Shown: piece by piece, positions 49,998-59,313 of the stretch
How the letters are laid out: each line of letters opens with the position of its first letter
Position numbering within the stretch: position 1 is the first letter of the stretch
Assembly: GCA_964653075.1 (NCBI GenBank)
Contig: CAZZAX010000010.1
Span: forward strand, 1 to 64,000
Reading direction: 5' to 3'
Source of the DNA: NIOZ-UU13 sp964653075
Lineage (GTDB): Bacteria > Planctomycetota > Phycisphaerae > Sedimentisphaerales > Anaerobacaceae
Length of the DNA: 64,000 nt
Made by a program: the position numbers and the translations under genes
The notes under the pieces: generated by a model
Database searches by the model: none
What the model was told of the DNA's origin: nothing
Seen by the model: the letters and a program-made list of their open reading frames with translations, nothing else

Positions 49998-51248
49998 ATG
50001 AAATTGCCCAAACTTCAGTTATACACTAAGGTTTTGATAGGATTATTGGCAGGGGTGCTTTTTGGTTTGCTCGCCAGTCAATGGGGATTTTCTGATTTTG
50101 TATTCAGCTATATAAAACCCATTGGCTTGGCATTTATTAAATTGATTAGTATGGTTGTCATACCTCTTGTCTTTGCCTCTTTATTAGTAGGTACGTCCAG
50201 TCTTAACGACATCAGGAAATTAGGTCGCATTGGTGCGAAAACTGTGATTTATTATCTGTTTACAACAGTAATTGCTATTTGCATTGGTTTACTCCTGGCG
50301 AATACGTTAAGGCCCGGGGCGGGTCTTTCGGAGCAGGCGCGGGCAAGGCTGATTCGAAGCAGAGGAGAAGAATCAGTTACGCCGATTGATACGGACCTTA
50401 AAAAACCAACAATCATAGACATTCTTTTGAATATTATTCCAACGAATCCCATCAAAGCGTTCGTTGAAGGCAGGATGCTGCAGATTATTTTCTTTGCTTT
50501 GATGACCGGGATTTGCCTTGGTTTAATTCCACCCGAACGAAGCCGTCCTGTAATAATTTTCTTCGAGGGTGTTAATGACCTGATAATTAAAATGGTCCAT
50601 CTTATTATGAAGCTTGCTCCTTACGGTGTATTTGCCCTGATATCAGCGGTGGTTGCAGATTTTGGGCTGGATGTTCTTTTTGTCCTTATTAAGTATTCCC
50701 TGGTAGTTATAACAGGGCTTGTTCTTCATGTTGCGATTGTTTACTCTTTAGCTATAAAGATATTCAGTAGGCAAAAAGTAAGAACGTTTTTCAGAGGTAT
50801 TCGCCCGGCCCAGTTGATTGCCTTTAGCTCTGCATCGAGTTCGGCCACTTTGCCTGTAACTATGGAATGTACTGAAAAAAATTTGGGTGTCCCCGGGCAA
50901 ATTGCCAGCTTTGCACTGCCTTTGGGAGCTACCATAAATATGGATGGTACTGCCCTTTATCAGGGAGTATCTACCGTGTTTATTGCCCAGGTATATGGTT
51001 TGAGCCTCAGTCCGATACAACAACTGACCATAGTTCTTACTGCTGTGCTGGCTTCTATTGGTACCGCAGGAACACCGGCGGCGGGAGTAATTACTTTGGC
51101 AATCGTACTAAAAAGTATCGGAGTGCCGTTGGAAGGCATAGCCCTCATTATGGGCGTGGAGCGTATATTGGATATGTGCCGCAGTGTGGTAAACGTTACG
51201 GGAGATGCCTCGTGCGCCGTGGTCGTTGCTTCAAGCGAAAGTGAATAA
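49998..51248 (+). CDS. Dicarboxylate/amino-acid:cation symporter (DAACS family)
   Basis: 416 residues with eight helices and the two re-entrant loops of the glutamate-transporter fold. Diagnostic motifs: SSASSSATLPVTM (loop HP1), ATINMDGTALYQGVSTVFIAQ (NMDGT sodium/substrate site), GTAGTPAAGVITLAIVL (HP2) and RILDMCRSVVNVTGDASCAVVVA, where the R and D in this last helix set acidic amino-acid or dicarboxylate preference. It imports glutamate, aspartate or C4-dicarboxylates with H+ or Na+. Two secreted dipeptidases follow closely on the same strand. Confidence 0.95.
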   Translation: MKLPKLQLYTKVLIGLLAGVLFGLLASQWGFSDFVFSYIKPIGLAFIKLISMVVIPLVFASLLVGTSSLNDIRKLGRIGAKTVIYYLFTTVIAICIGLLLANTLRPGAGLSEQARARLIRSRGEESVTPIDTDLKKPTIIDILLNIIPTNPIKAFVEGRMLQIIFFALMTGICLGLIPPERSRPVIIFFEGVNDLIIKMVHLIMKLAPYGVFALISAVVADFGLDVLFVLIKYSLVVITGLVLHVAIVYSLAIKIFSRQKVRTFFRGIRPAQLIAFSSASSSATLPVTMECTEKNLGVPGQIASFALPLGATINMDGTALYQGVSTVFIAQVYGLSLSPIQQLTIVLTAVLASIGTAGTPAAGVITLAIVLKSIGVPLEGIALIMGVERILDMCRSVVNVTGDASCAVVVASSESE

Positions 51249-51279
51249 ATTAGTTAATTGATTTGACAGGGAAATAAAT

Positions 51280-52743
51280 ATGATTGTAAAGAAAACATTT
51301 GTCAGATTATTTTTAGTAGCTGCTGTATTTGTATTCTGTTTCACAATACTCGCTGCAAAATGTGAGGGATGTTATTCCATAGTGGTTGGCAAAAAAGCTT
51401 CGGTTGATGGTTGTGTAATTATGGCTCACAACGAAGATGATGGCCCACCTCAAATTGTAAATCATCACAAAATCCCCCGTAAAAAACACTCATCGACGGA
51501 AACAGTGAAGCTTCGCAATGGCGGCCGGTTAGCTCAGGTCGGGCAAACATGGGCTTATATCTGGTCGGAAATGCCGGGTATGCTTTTCTCCGACAGCTAT
51601 CTCAATGAATGGGGTGTTTGTGTCACATCGGACAACTGCCCTTCACGAGAGGATAGGCCTCAAATTACCGATGGCGGAGTAGGCTATATGCTTCGACGTC
51701 TGGTTGCCGAGCGAGCTAAAACTGCACGTGAAGGTGTCCTCTTAGCTGGAAAGCTGATCGAGCGATTCGGTTACATTGACTCCGGCCGGACATATATCAT
51801 CAGTGATCCGGATGAAGGGTGGCTTTGCTGCGTTGTCAATGGCAAGCACTGGATGGCCCAACGGGTTCGTGATGACGAAATTGCTATGGTGGCAAACACT
51901 TATACAATACGTCGAATTAACCTTTCTGATAACAAAAACTTTCTGGCATCGAAAGATATCATTGAATATGCTGTTTCGAGGGGTTGGTATAATCCGAGGG
52001 AGGATGGGCCGTTTGATTTCGCTGTTGTTTATTCGAATCCTAATTCAGTTACAAATTATTCCAACTTTGGCCGGCAGTGGAGCGGCTTCAGATATGTTGC
52101 TGCCAAAGCCATCAAAATCGGCCCGAAGCTGCCCTTTTCAGTTGTGCCAAAACATAAAGTAAGTGTCGCTGACATTATGCAGATTCTGCGCCACGACTAT
52201 AAAGGAACAGTAATTGAAGCTTCTTCACCACAAAGGAGCCCCCAACAAAGCGGCACTCCCATTTGCAGCGATGCCACTCAGACCAGTTTTGTTGTTCAGT
52301 TGCGAAACGATAAGCCTCTGGATATCGGTTTGGTTTACTGGATGTGTCTTTCTTCGCCACGGACTTCGTTTTATATCCCTTATCATTTTGGTATTTCTGA
52401 ATTTCCAGCAGGCTTCTCAATGGAATCACAAAGGCCGTCAAAGGCGTTCTTTAATGAGAAGCTCAATTGCCCCTTTCAGACTGACCCGCTAAAGGCTTTT
52501 TGGATGTTCTCCAACTTTCGCAACAAGCTTTCCGTTGCTTCGATTGAAACAATTACCTCGATGAAAGCTCTCGCTGTGGAGATAGAGAATGACGCTTTTG
52601 CATTGCAAAACCCTGTCGAGGAGGCGGCTCGCCGGCTATATGGAAGAGATAAAACTGTGGCTATGAAAATTTTGACCAACTATTCCAACGGAATTTACCT
52701 GTCCTCTATAGAGGCAATGCAAAAGGTATTATCGGAAAAGTAA
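51280..52743 (+). CDS. Secreted C69-family dipeptidase
   Basis: 487 residues. After a hydrophobic signal (LFLVAAVFVFCFTILAA) the protein reads CEGCYSIVVGKKASVDG...MAHNEDD, matching the N-terminal nucleophile region of family C69 (usual form C-T-x-x-x-V-G-K-x-A-x-x-D-G). Cys31 should become the N-terminal nucleophile after processing. YIISDPDEGWLCCVVNGKHW is typical of the family. It cleaves dipeptides outside the cytoplasm. AGGGA lies upstream of the ATG. It is placed 31 bases after a symporter gene and about 100 bases before an M19 dipeptidase, so this is probably a peptide-use unit. Confidence 0.9.
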   Translation: MIVKKTFVRLFLVAAVFVFCFTILAAKCEGCYSIVVGKKASVDGCVIMAHNEDDGPPQIVNHHKIPRKKHSSTETVKLRNGGRLAQVGQTWAYIWSEMPGMLFSDSYLNEWGVCVTSDNCPSREDRPQITDGGVGYMLRRLVAERAKTAREGVLLAGKLIERFGYIDSGRTYIISDPDEGWLCCVVNGKHWMAQRVRDDEIAMVANTYTIRRINLSDNKNFLASKDIIEYAVSRGWYNPREDGPFDFAVVYSNPNSVTNYSNFGRQWSGFRYVAAKAIKIGPKLPFSVVPKHKVSVADIMQILRHDYKGTVIEASSPQRSPQQSGTPICSDATQTSFVVQLRNDKPLDIGLVYWMCLSSPRTSFYIPYHFGISEFPAGFSMESQRPSKAFFNEKLNCPFQTDPLKAFWMFSNFRNKLSVASIETITSMKALAVEIENDAFALQNPVEEAARRLYGRDKTVAMKILTNYSNGIYLSSIEAMQKVLSEK

Positions 52744-52845
52744 TGTGGTGATTAGATAAGTAATGTTGGCATTAAAGAAGATAGTTATTTATACAGCAGG
52801 TAAATTACGAACAAGAGCATAAAGATAATTTCATGGATTATAATT

Positions 52846-54042
52846 TTGGTAATAGCGGCTTTAATTGCAGCTTGTCAAGAACAAGCTAAGACTTTGACGG
52901 ATTCTGAGATGAAGAAAAAGGCGAATGAAATAGCTCAAAAATATATGATTGTAGATACCCACCAGGATGTGCCCTATCGTCTGATAAAAAAAATGGAAGA
53001 TATTTCCCAGAGAACCGAAGAAGGGGAGTTTGACTATCCAAGGGCGCGGCAGGGAGGTCTTGATGTGGTCTTTATGGCTGTTTATGTTCCTGCTGAATAC
53101 GAAGACAAAGGTGGAGCCAGGGCTTTTGCTGAAAAGACAATTGATATAACTGAAGGTCTTGCGGATAGCTGGCCTGACAAGTTTGTTATGGCAAGATCGG
53201 TTGCAGATGTGAAAGGGCAGTTTGGTGATGGTAAAATATCTATTGTTATGGGAATGGAAAATGGCTCACCTGTTGAAGGCAATCTTGATAACTTAAAATA
53301 CTTCTATGATCGCGGCATTCGTTATGTTACCCTTGCACATTCCAAGTGCAATCATATTTGTGATTCGTCTTTTGATGAGCAGCGGAAATGGAACGGCCTA
53401 AGTCCTTTTGGCACTAAACTTGTATCTGAAATGAATCGTCTTGGGATGTTAATAGATGTCTCGCACGTTTCAGATAAAACATTCTACCAGATAATGGAGC
53501 TTTCAAAAGCGCCTGTAGCTGCTACACATTCATCCTGTCGCTATTTTACCCCGGACTGGGAACGTAATATGGACGATGAGATGATAAGATTATTGGCTGA
53601 AAAAGGAGGCGTAATTCAAATCAATTTTGGTTCTATGTTCGTTAGTCGGCAAGTCAACAAGGCATATAAAGACCGCAGAAAAAACGTGTTGGCGTATGTT
53701 GAAGCCCATAATTTGCAAGGCGAAGAAAGAGATAAGTATTACAAAGAATATGCGAAAGAAAATCCACTTGGTGAAGCTGATATTTCAGATGTTGTTGCAA
53801 ATATTGATCACGTTGTGAAGCTGGTTGGAATTGAGCACGTCGGTTTGGGGTCCGATTTCGATGGTGTTGGAGGTCAGCTCCCTGTCGGCTTGAAAGATGT
53901 TTCCTGCTATCCGAATCTTATCTATGAGCTTTTGAAGAAGGGTTATACTGGAGCGGATATAAAGAAGATTTGTTCCGACAACTTTCTGCGTGTATGGTCG
54001 CAGGTCGAAAGAGCTGCTCGTGAGCTGCAGTCAGGTAAATAG
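52846..54042 (+). CDS. Membrane dipeptidase, peptidase family M19
   Basis: About 398 residues from TTG 52846, but the true start is probably upstream at ACG 52807 (see findings). Zinc ligands and active-site motifs of M19 are intact: DTHQDVP (H, D), GMENGSP (bridging E), DVSHVSD and ATHSSCR (H), and LGSDFDG (D). It hydrolyses dipeptides, including D-amino-acid forms, outside the membrane. Reading upstream of TTG gives NKSIKIISWIIILVIAALIAAC, a complete lipoprotein signal with lipobox Cys, which is cut if TTG is used. It ends the symporter/C69/M19 group. Confidence 0.9.
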   Translation: MVIAALIAACQEQAKTLTDSEMKKKANEIAQKYMIVDTHQDVPYRLIKKMEDISQRTEEGEFDYPRARQGGLDVVFMAVYVPAEYEDKGGARAFAEKTIDITEGLADSWPDKFVMARSVADVKGQFGDGKISIVMGMENGSPVEGNLDNLKYFYDRGIRYVTLAHSKCNHICDSSFDEQRKWNGLSPFGTKLVSEMNRLGMLIDVSHVSDKTFYQIMELSKAPVAATHSSCRYFTPDWERNMDDEMIRLLAEKGGVIQINFGSMFVSRQVNKAYKDRRKNVLAYVEAHNLQGEERDKYYKEYAKENPLGEADISDVVANIDHVVKLVGIEHVGLGSDFDGVGGQLPVGLKDVSCYPNLIYELLKKGYTGADIKKICSDNFLRVWSQVERAARELQSGK

Positions 54043-54064
54043 CTTTAGAATTTAACTTTTTTAC

Positions 54065-55285
54065 TCAGGCTTTTAAACCGGTGAAATCCACTTCGAGTTT
54101 TTTGTTCTCACGGATTACCTCATCCCAGGTAAGTTTGGTGTTTCTTTCTGCGGCTTCCCGTCCGAGGATGGTTGTTAGAGTAGCATTTACGCTTGGTTCA
54201 ACCGTAGGGTTCTCATATATACCGTTCGAGACGCATTTGTAGAAGGTTTCGATATTCCGCTCGGCACCGCTGGGGTAGAGGTTTACCATTTCGCCCCCAC
54301 GGTATCCGCCTCGATTGCCGAGTATCCGGACGCGTCCCGTATAACCGGTTTCGAGGTAGCCGTCCCGGCCCTGTGCAAAACAATCACATCGAAACTCGAA
54401 GCGGTTCTTCAAATGCTCTCCGCGGTGGTTAAGGATAAGCCCGTCTGTAAACTCAAAAGTAACCGAATAGACATCATGAGAGTCCCCGTGCGGCTGCCGA
54501 CGCATAATACGGGAACTGCCCATGGCTCTGATGGGTTTTTGGCCGGCAATCCACAATGCAACATCAATCGCATGGATACCGGCGTTTACAAGATAACTTC
54601 CGCCCAGCTCATTGTCATTGACCCAAATCAGGTGCTGGAGCCGGCTTTCAATGTTGGTGGTCTTCGGCGGGTCGCTGAAACTCTCATCATTATATTCCGA
54701 GCTTAACAATCCGAGTTTGCCAATCACTCCATCCTGCACTCGTTTAATGCCTTCGATATAAAAAGGATCAGTGCGGGTTTGAAAATCCACCAGAAAGACC
54801 TTTTTATTTGCCTTGGCTTTTTGGGCCATACCGGCTATCTTTAGACACCCAGGCACGTCACATGCCAGCGGCTTTGCGATATACACGTGACAGCCTGCCT
54901 TTACTGCCGCTTCCACATGCTCAGGAAAGCAATAAGGCGGTGTTTCCAGAAACACAGCATCTACCTTACTGTCGATAAGTTTTTGATAGCAGGCCAATCC
55001 TGAAAACCGGTGTGCTTTAGAGACTTTAAGTTGTTCTCCTGCGGCCTCAGCGATATTGGTAAAATAATCCGCCACAGCCCTGATTTGATACCCCCCGTGC
55101 TTTTCCAACATTCCGGCAATCATCTTGCCGCGATTACCCAGACCGATGCAACCGGCCTCAATACGAGAGTTGGCTCCGGTACCGCTTACACTGCCGGGTT
55201 TGACAATCGTAAAGGAGATAGCGGCCGCTCCAGCACCCGACATAAAACTTCGACGAGTCATATGCTTATTTTCTTGCTTATTCAT
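54065..55285 (-). CDS. Tat-exported Gfo/Idh/MocA oxidoreductase
   Basis: 406 residues. A twin-arginine signal (TRRSFMSGAGAAAISFTIV) precedes the nucleotide-binding segment EAGCIGLGNRGKMIAGML (GxGxxG). In place of the usual EKP motif the protein has HVYIAKPLACDV, so Glu is replaced by Ala while the Lys and Pro remain. NAGIHAIDVALWIAG keeps the family H-x-x-D-type catalytic region. The C-terminal part forms the usual beta-sheet domain. AAGGGA lies 8 bases before the ATG. It probably works on sugar derivatives outside the membrane. It is convergent with the M19 gene. Confidence 0.92.
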   Translation of the reverse strand: MNKQENKHMTRRSFMSGAGAAAISFTIVKPGSVSGTGANSRIEAGCIGLGNRGKMIAGMLEKHGGYQIRAVADYFTNIAEAAGEQLKVSKAHRFSGLACYQKLIDSKVDAVFLETPPYCFPEHVEAAVKAGCHVYIAKPLACDVPGCLKIAGMAQKAKANKKVFLVDFQTRTDPFYIEGIKRVQDGVIGKLGLLSSEYNDESFSDPPKTTNIESRLQHLIWVNDNELGGSYLVNAGIHAIDVALWIAGQKPIRAMGSSRIMRRQPHGDSHDVYSVTFEFTDGLILNHRGEHLKNRFEFRCDCFAQGRDGYLETGYTGRVRILGNRGGYRGGEMVNLYPSGAERNIETFYKCVSNGIYENPTVEPSVNATLTTILGREAAERNTKLTWDEVIRENKKLEVDFTGLKA

Positions 55286-55752
55286 GTTATGTCCCTTTCA
55301 TCGATTACTGTGATTGGCTTTATAGTCTGATATTCCGAATATTCTTAAATTTAGAATACTCGATGGAATTATAACATTTTAGACTCTTTTCTTTAAAATT
55401 ACATTTTCATCTTCGTTAAAGTAGAAAAAATTAAACACCCCCTGTCCTGGTTTTCCAGTTCAGCTCGGAGAAGCTGCACCAGAGCAGACAGTTCTTTCCG
55501 TATCGGGATTAAGGACAAAATAGGGGCTGTGACGGACATCATGGTTGAATATTATATCGTTTCTTTGTTCTCAGATGGGATTTCGTTATTTTTTGCCAAT
55601 GAGGATATCCACTAATAAAATTGAAAAAAAATGAAACGCTTTTGCAGCTTCCCGCGACTAACATTTAATAATAGCATTATGTATATGTTTGTTCGTTTTG
55701 TAAGGTAATTTACCTTTTAACCTGAACTTTGATAATATTAGGAGTAAGAACA
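55286..55752. other. Intergenic region with a palindrome upstream of the M1-type gene
   Basis: No gene is supported. AAGGTAA-T-TTACCTT (55702-55716) is a perfect 7-base inverted repeat about 37 bases before the start codon at 55753 and could be an operator. AT-rich sequence surrounds it. Confidence 0.4.
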
Positions 55753-57873
55753 ATGGTATGTAAAGAACTCATCTTGGCAGTATTGCTGAGCTTGGCCTGT
55801 ATTCTGAACGCCGTTGGGTATGCGGATGATGTGGGAATTATCCATTACGAAGCTGACCTGAAGCTTGAGATTGAACACAATAGGGTCCACACTCGTGTCT
55901 GCTGTACGATTCAAAATGATAGTCCGGGAGAGCTTACACAGCTAACTTTTGACATCCTCGCACGTCAGAATCGTTGTAAGGCACGAACTGATGTACATCA
56001 AATTTGGCAGAAAGTTTCAGATAATCTCATACCTCTTAAATTTAAACACGGTGGGAATGGTTATATGACACTGACTAATGTGACTCTTGCCTCAAGGCTT
56101 GCCCCTGGAGCAGCTACCGAGATAGTGTTCGAATATACCTGGCAGGCCACCGAGCCGGCGAATGTCCGGGACAACTACAGACCCTTCGCGACTGTCTCCA
56201 ACGGGCAAAAAGAGTTGTGTCTTCTAAGTGACTTTGCTTGGTTACCAGTGGTCAAAACAACTGAAGAACCCGGCAGGACGTCCGGGAAGAATCGATTCCC
56301 AAAAAAGGTCAAACCGTCCTGGACGCTCAGGGTGTCGGCGCCGAGTGATTTCGTCATTGTAGCTCTTGGGGGCAGGCACATGCAGACAACCTCTCAGAAA
56401 GGAGGTATCGTATCCGAATGGAAATCAAACGTGCCATTTTATCCACAATTGATGGCAGGCCGGTTTGCAAAGCGAATTATACTTTCTGATTCGATAAAGA
56501 TAATCATTTACTTGCCGGATAATTATGACCACAAGATTGTTCAGAAAATTGGAGAAGAGCTGGCAAAGGCCTACGATTTTTTTACGGAAATGTTCGGCCC
56601 CCTGAAAGGAGATGAGATTCATATCGGTGTCAGCTCTGCCGGTCAGGGCGGGCATGGTGGTTATCTGAGCTTCACTATGGACACGAATATGCTCGGAAGG
56701 CAAATCACCGAGGAGAGAATACCAATGATAATGGAACTCATGAGACATGAGTTGGCTCACTCCTGGTGGGCATGGTCGGTAACCTCGTATGGGACTGGAA
56801 CGAAGTTCCTCCGGGAGTCATTGGCGAACTTCAGCAACGCATACTTTGTTGAAAAGGTAAACAGACAGGATAGGCTGGCGGCGGACATGGCCAAGTTGTT
56901 CTGGATGGGTTTGCAGACAGAAGTTATTTGTGGGCCCGAGTCAGACTCAGAGAGGGCCGCCTATTTGAAAGGTCACGTAGTGCTCAACGTTCTTAAAAGG
57001 GAGATGGGGGAAGAGCAGTTCTTTAAGGTACTTAAACAATTTGCATCAGAATACCAGGGCGGTCATGTTACGATGTCAGACTTTATAAATACTTGTGGAC
57101 AGATAACGGGTAAGGATTGGACAAAATTCTTTGACGAATGGTGTTTCAGCGCGGGTGTACCTGACTACCGAGTTGAGAGGTTTGATTCCCGGCAACGAGG
57201 AAATACGTGGGAGACGAAGATTGTGATTCGTAACATCGGCTCTGCGACAATTACGTGCCCACTGGATCTGCGGATGGAGAACGGGAATGATCGGAAGAGC
57301 TTTAGGATTGAAGCCGGCAAGATAAAGACACTGACATTCATGACGCCGGCAAAAGTAAAAGAAGTTGTGGTTGATCCGGACCATCGAACTTTCCAGGGCA
57401 GTGGCAGAGAATGCAGATTGAAGATGCTGGGTGTGGGTAATGTTGACATGGAATGGATTTGGTACTGGCGTGGGGTAGTATTGGCTGAAGAAGGGCAATA
57501 CGACAGAGCTATTGCGGAAATCTCGCGGGCTAAGGACAGACACGGTCACCCCGCTTTCTCGTTCTCTCGCGGCATCGCTTATTTGAAAAAAGGTGACATC
57601 GAGTCCGCTTGCTCTGATGTAATCGATTTCCTCGACTGGGTCACCGGCAGCAATGACCCCCTCAGGAGCTTGGTCTATCCTGGACTACTCTCTCAGGATA
57701 GGAGTAAGCAGCAGGATCAGCTAAATCACATCTTGCACGCGCTAACAGGTCAGAATCTCACGACCCAGAAGCAGTGGCGCAACTGGTGGAAGGCAAACCG
57801 GAAAGGTTTTCAACCCGAACCAGGGGCAAAACAGCTTGGCCCGGGAGGGCTAACAAACAGGGCCAAAGGTTAA
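55753..57873 (+). CDS. Secreted M1-family (gluzincin) metallopeptidase-like protein
   Basis: About 706 residues with a signal peptide (LILAVLLSLACILNAVGYA). An N-terminal beta domain (about 30-240) precedes the thermolysin-like catalytic domain with HELAH (H332, E333, H336) and RESLANF with E355. The spacing HExxH-x18-E is exactly that of M1 aminopeptidases. The GAMEN substrate motif is replaced by GGHGGYLSF, so it is probably a divergent M1 enzyme. After GVPDYRVERFD a beta domain and a TPR-like helical tail (GVVLAEEGQYDRAIAEISRAKD; GIAYLKKGDIESACSDV) follow. AGGAG lies 8 bases before ATG 55753. Confidence 0.85.
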   Translation: MVCKELILAVLLSLACILNAVGYADDVGIIHYEADLKLEIEHNRVHTRVCCTIQNDSPGELTQLTFDILARQNRCKARTDVHQIWQKVSDNLIPLKFKHGGNGYMTLTNVTLASRLAPGAATEIVFEYTWQATEPANVRDNYRPFATVSNGQKELCLLSDFAWLPVVKTTEEPGRTSGKNRFPKKVKPSWTLRVSAPSDFVIVALGGRHMQTTSQKGGIVSEWKSNVPFYPQLMAGRFAKRIILSDSIKIIIYLPDNYDHKIVQKIGEELAKAYDFFTEMFGPLKGDEIHIGVSSAGQGGHGGYLSFTMDTNMLGRQITEERIPMIMELMRHELAHSWWAWSVTSYGTGTKFLRESLANFSNAYFVEKVNRQDRLAADMAKLFWMGLQTEVICGPESDSERAAYLKGHVVLNVLKREMGEEQFFKVLKQFASEYQGGHVTMSDFINTCGQITGKDWTKFFDEWCFSAGVPDYRVERFDSRQRGNTWETKIVIRNIGSATITCPLDLRMENGNDRKSFRIEAGKIKTLTFMTPAKVKEVVVDPDHRTFQGSGRECRLKMLGVGNVDMEWIWYWRGVVLAEEGQYDRAIAEISRAKDRHGHPAFSFSRGIAYLKKGDIESACSDVIDFLDWVTGSNDPLRSLVYPGLLSQDRSKQQDQLNHILHALTGQNLTTQKQWRNWWKANRKGFQPEPGAKQLGPGGLTNRAKG

Positions 57874-58029
57874 TATTTGGTCTTACTTGACAATGGTAGT
57901 TATGTATTCCGGTGATGGTTTATACGAAAGTTGTTTTTCTGAAACATATCTGATATCCTAATAATTTAGATTTTTGATGTCGAGGCTCCGCACTCTGAAC
58001 ATGAAATCTAAGATAAAAGGGATATGCTG

Positions 58030-59031
58030 ATGGCAAAAAAAAGGACTGCGGAGGAAGTTTTAGATTTGGTGCGTTTATTTCAACCGGCCTGCGTGCTGGC
58101 AGCGGCGGCGGATTTGGATGTGTTCAGTCCGCTTCACGAAAAGCCAATGACTGCTCAGGCTCTGGCATCCGATCGTGGCGCCGATACGCGGGCAACGACT
58201 ATTCTGCTCGATGCGCTTGTAGCATTGGAGTTTCTAACCAAACAGAATAATGAATACAGTGTTCCTGAGAATGTGTCTAAACTGCTGACTGAGAAATCAG
58301 CTAACAGCGTTCTTCCTATGGTTCGTCATCTGGCTAATTGTCTTCGTCGCTGGGCCATGCTTGCTTATGTCATACAAACCGGCAGACCCGCCGATTGTGG
58401 CCCGAGCATTCGTGGCAAGGACGCCGACCAGGCTGCCTTTATAGGAGCTATGCATAATGTCTCCGGATTCATAGCAGCTGAGGTTATAGAAAAACTATAC
58501 CCTTTGAAATTCAATCATTTGCTTGATATAGGAGGTGCCTCAGGCACATGGACTATTGCATTTCTTAGTGCCGTACCCACAGCCAAGGCAACACTGTTTG
58601 ACCTGCCGCCGGTTATATCAATGGCCAAGCAGCGTATTGCCGAGGCCGGACTAAGTGACAGAGTGAGTCTTGTACCGGGCGATTTCAATGCCGATGATTT
58701 ACCTGATGGAGCAGACCTGGCCTGGCTCGGGGCGATTTGTCACCAGAACTCCAGAGAGCAAAACCGGGCGCTCTTTGCTAAGATTCACAAGGCTTTGAAT
58801 GACTACGGCGTCGTGGTAATACGTGATGTGGTTATGGACACGTCCCGCACCGGGCCCAAAGGCGGGGCGTTGTTCGCTGTTAATATGCTGGTCTCTACGG
58901 AAGGGGGAGGGACTTACACTTTCGATGAGTACAGCCATGACCTTAGCGAGGCGGGATTTGGTCGGGTGGAGCTGGTATATCAGGATGAGTTTATGAGTTC
59001 TTTAATCCGGGCTGAAAAGGTGCAGAAATAA
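58030..59031 (+). CDS. O-methyltransferase-like protein (SAM-dependent, with dimerisation domain)
   Basis: About 333 residues. The N-terminal winged-helix dimerisation domain (VLAAAADLDVFSPLHEKPMTAQALASDRGADTRATTILLDALVALEFL) and the C-terminal Rossmann domain are typical of the acetylserotonin/hydroxyindole-type O-methyltransferases. SAM motif I is LDIGGASGTW, followed by FDLPPVISMAKQRI and LVPGDFNADDLP. The catalytic His is uncertain: LGAICHQNSREQN places a His where this family often has it. ATG 58030 has AAAAGGG about 9 bases upstream; ATG 58024 is too close to it. The substrate is unknown. Confidence 0.85.
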   Translation: MAKKRTAEEVLDLVRLFQPACVLAAAADLDVFSPLHEKPMTAQALASDRGADTRATTILLDALVALEFLTKQNNEYSVPENVSKLLTEKSANSVLPMVRHLANCLRRWAMLAYVIQTGRPADCGPSIRGKDADQAAFIGAMHNVSGFIAAEVIEKLYPLKFNHLLDIGGASGTWTIAFLSAVPTAKATLFDLPPVISMAKQRIAEAGLSDRVSLVPGDFNADDLPDGADLAWLGAICHQNSREQNRALFAKIHKALNDYGVVVIRDVVMDTSRTGPKGGALFAVNMLVSTEGGGTYTFDEYSHDLSEAGFGRVELVYQDEFMSSLIRAEKVQK

Positions 59032-59134
59032 CTTTTTCATCACTCCTTGGGCTACTTATAAAAAGTCTATCAGGGTAGTAGAGGAGGCTAATATCAAAAA
59101 TGTTGACCATGATTCAGCAGAGAAAGGGGAAAAA

Positions 59135-59227
59135 ATGATTGAGAAACGAAAGACCTTAATTGGGGCGATTATGATCTTGAGTGTTTTTGTTCTCCTGGGT
59201 GCTTCCTTCCGGATGGACACGTTATGA
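59135..59227 (+). CDS. Small single-helix membrane peptide or truncated gene
   Basis: A 30-residue frame with GAAAGGGG upstream. MIEKRKTLIGAIMILSVFVLLGASF is a basic start plus one membrane helix, like a signal or anchor. It ends in SFRMDTL. A one-base change after GAS would continue as SGWTRYEAQKIEQSIRRNRG to a stop at 59274-59276, so this may be a frameshifted gene for a slightly longer lipoprotein-like peptide. Its ATG overlaps the stop of a 12-codon frame at 59099 (ATGA), which follows GAGGAGG. No function is suggested. Confidence 0.4.
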   Translation: MIEKRKTLIGAIMILSVFVLLGASFRMDTL

Positions 59228-59313
59228 GGCCCAAAAGATAGAGCAAAGCATTCGAAGGAATAGAGGCATTCAGTAAAATGCGCATTACACGGTTTTGTCT
59301 ATCTACTGGGTCT

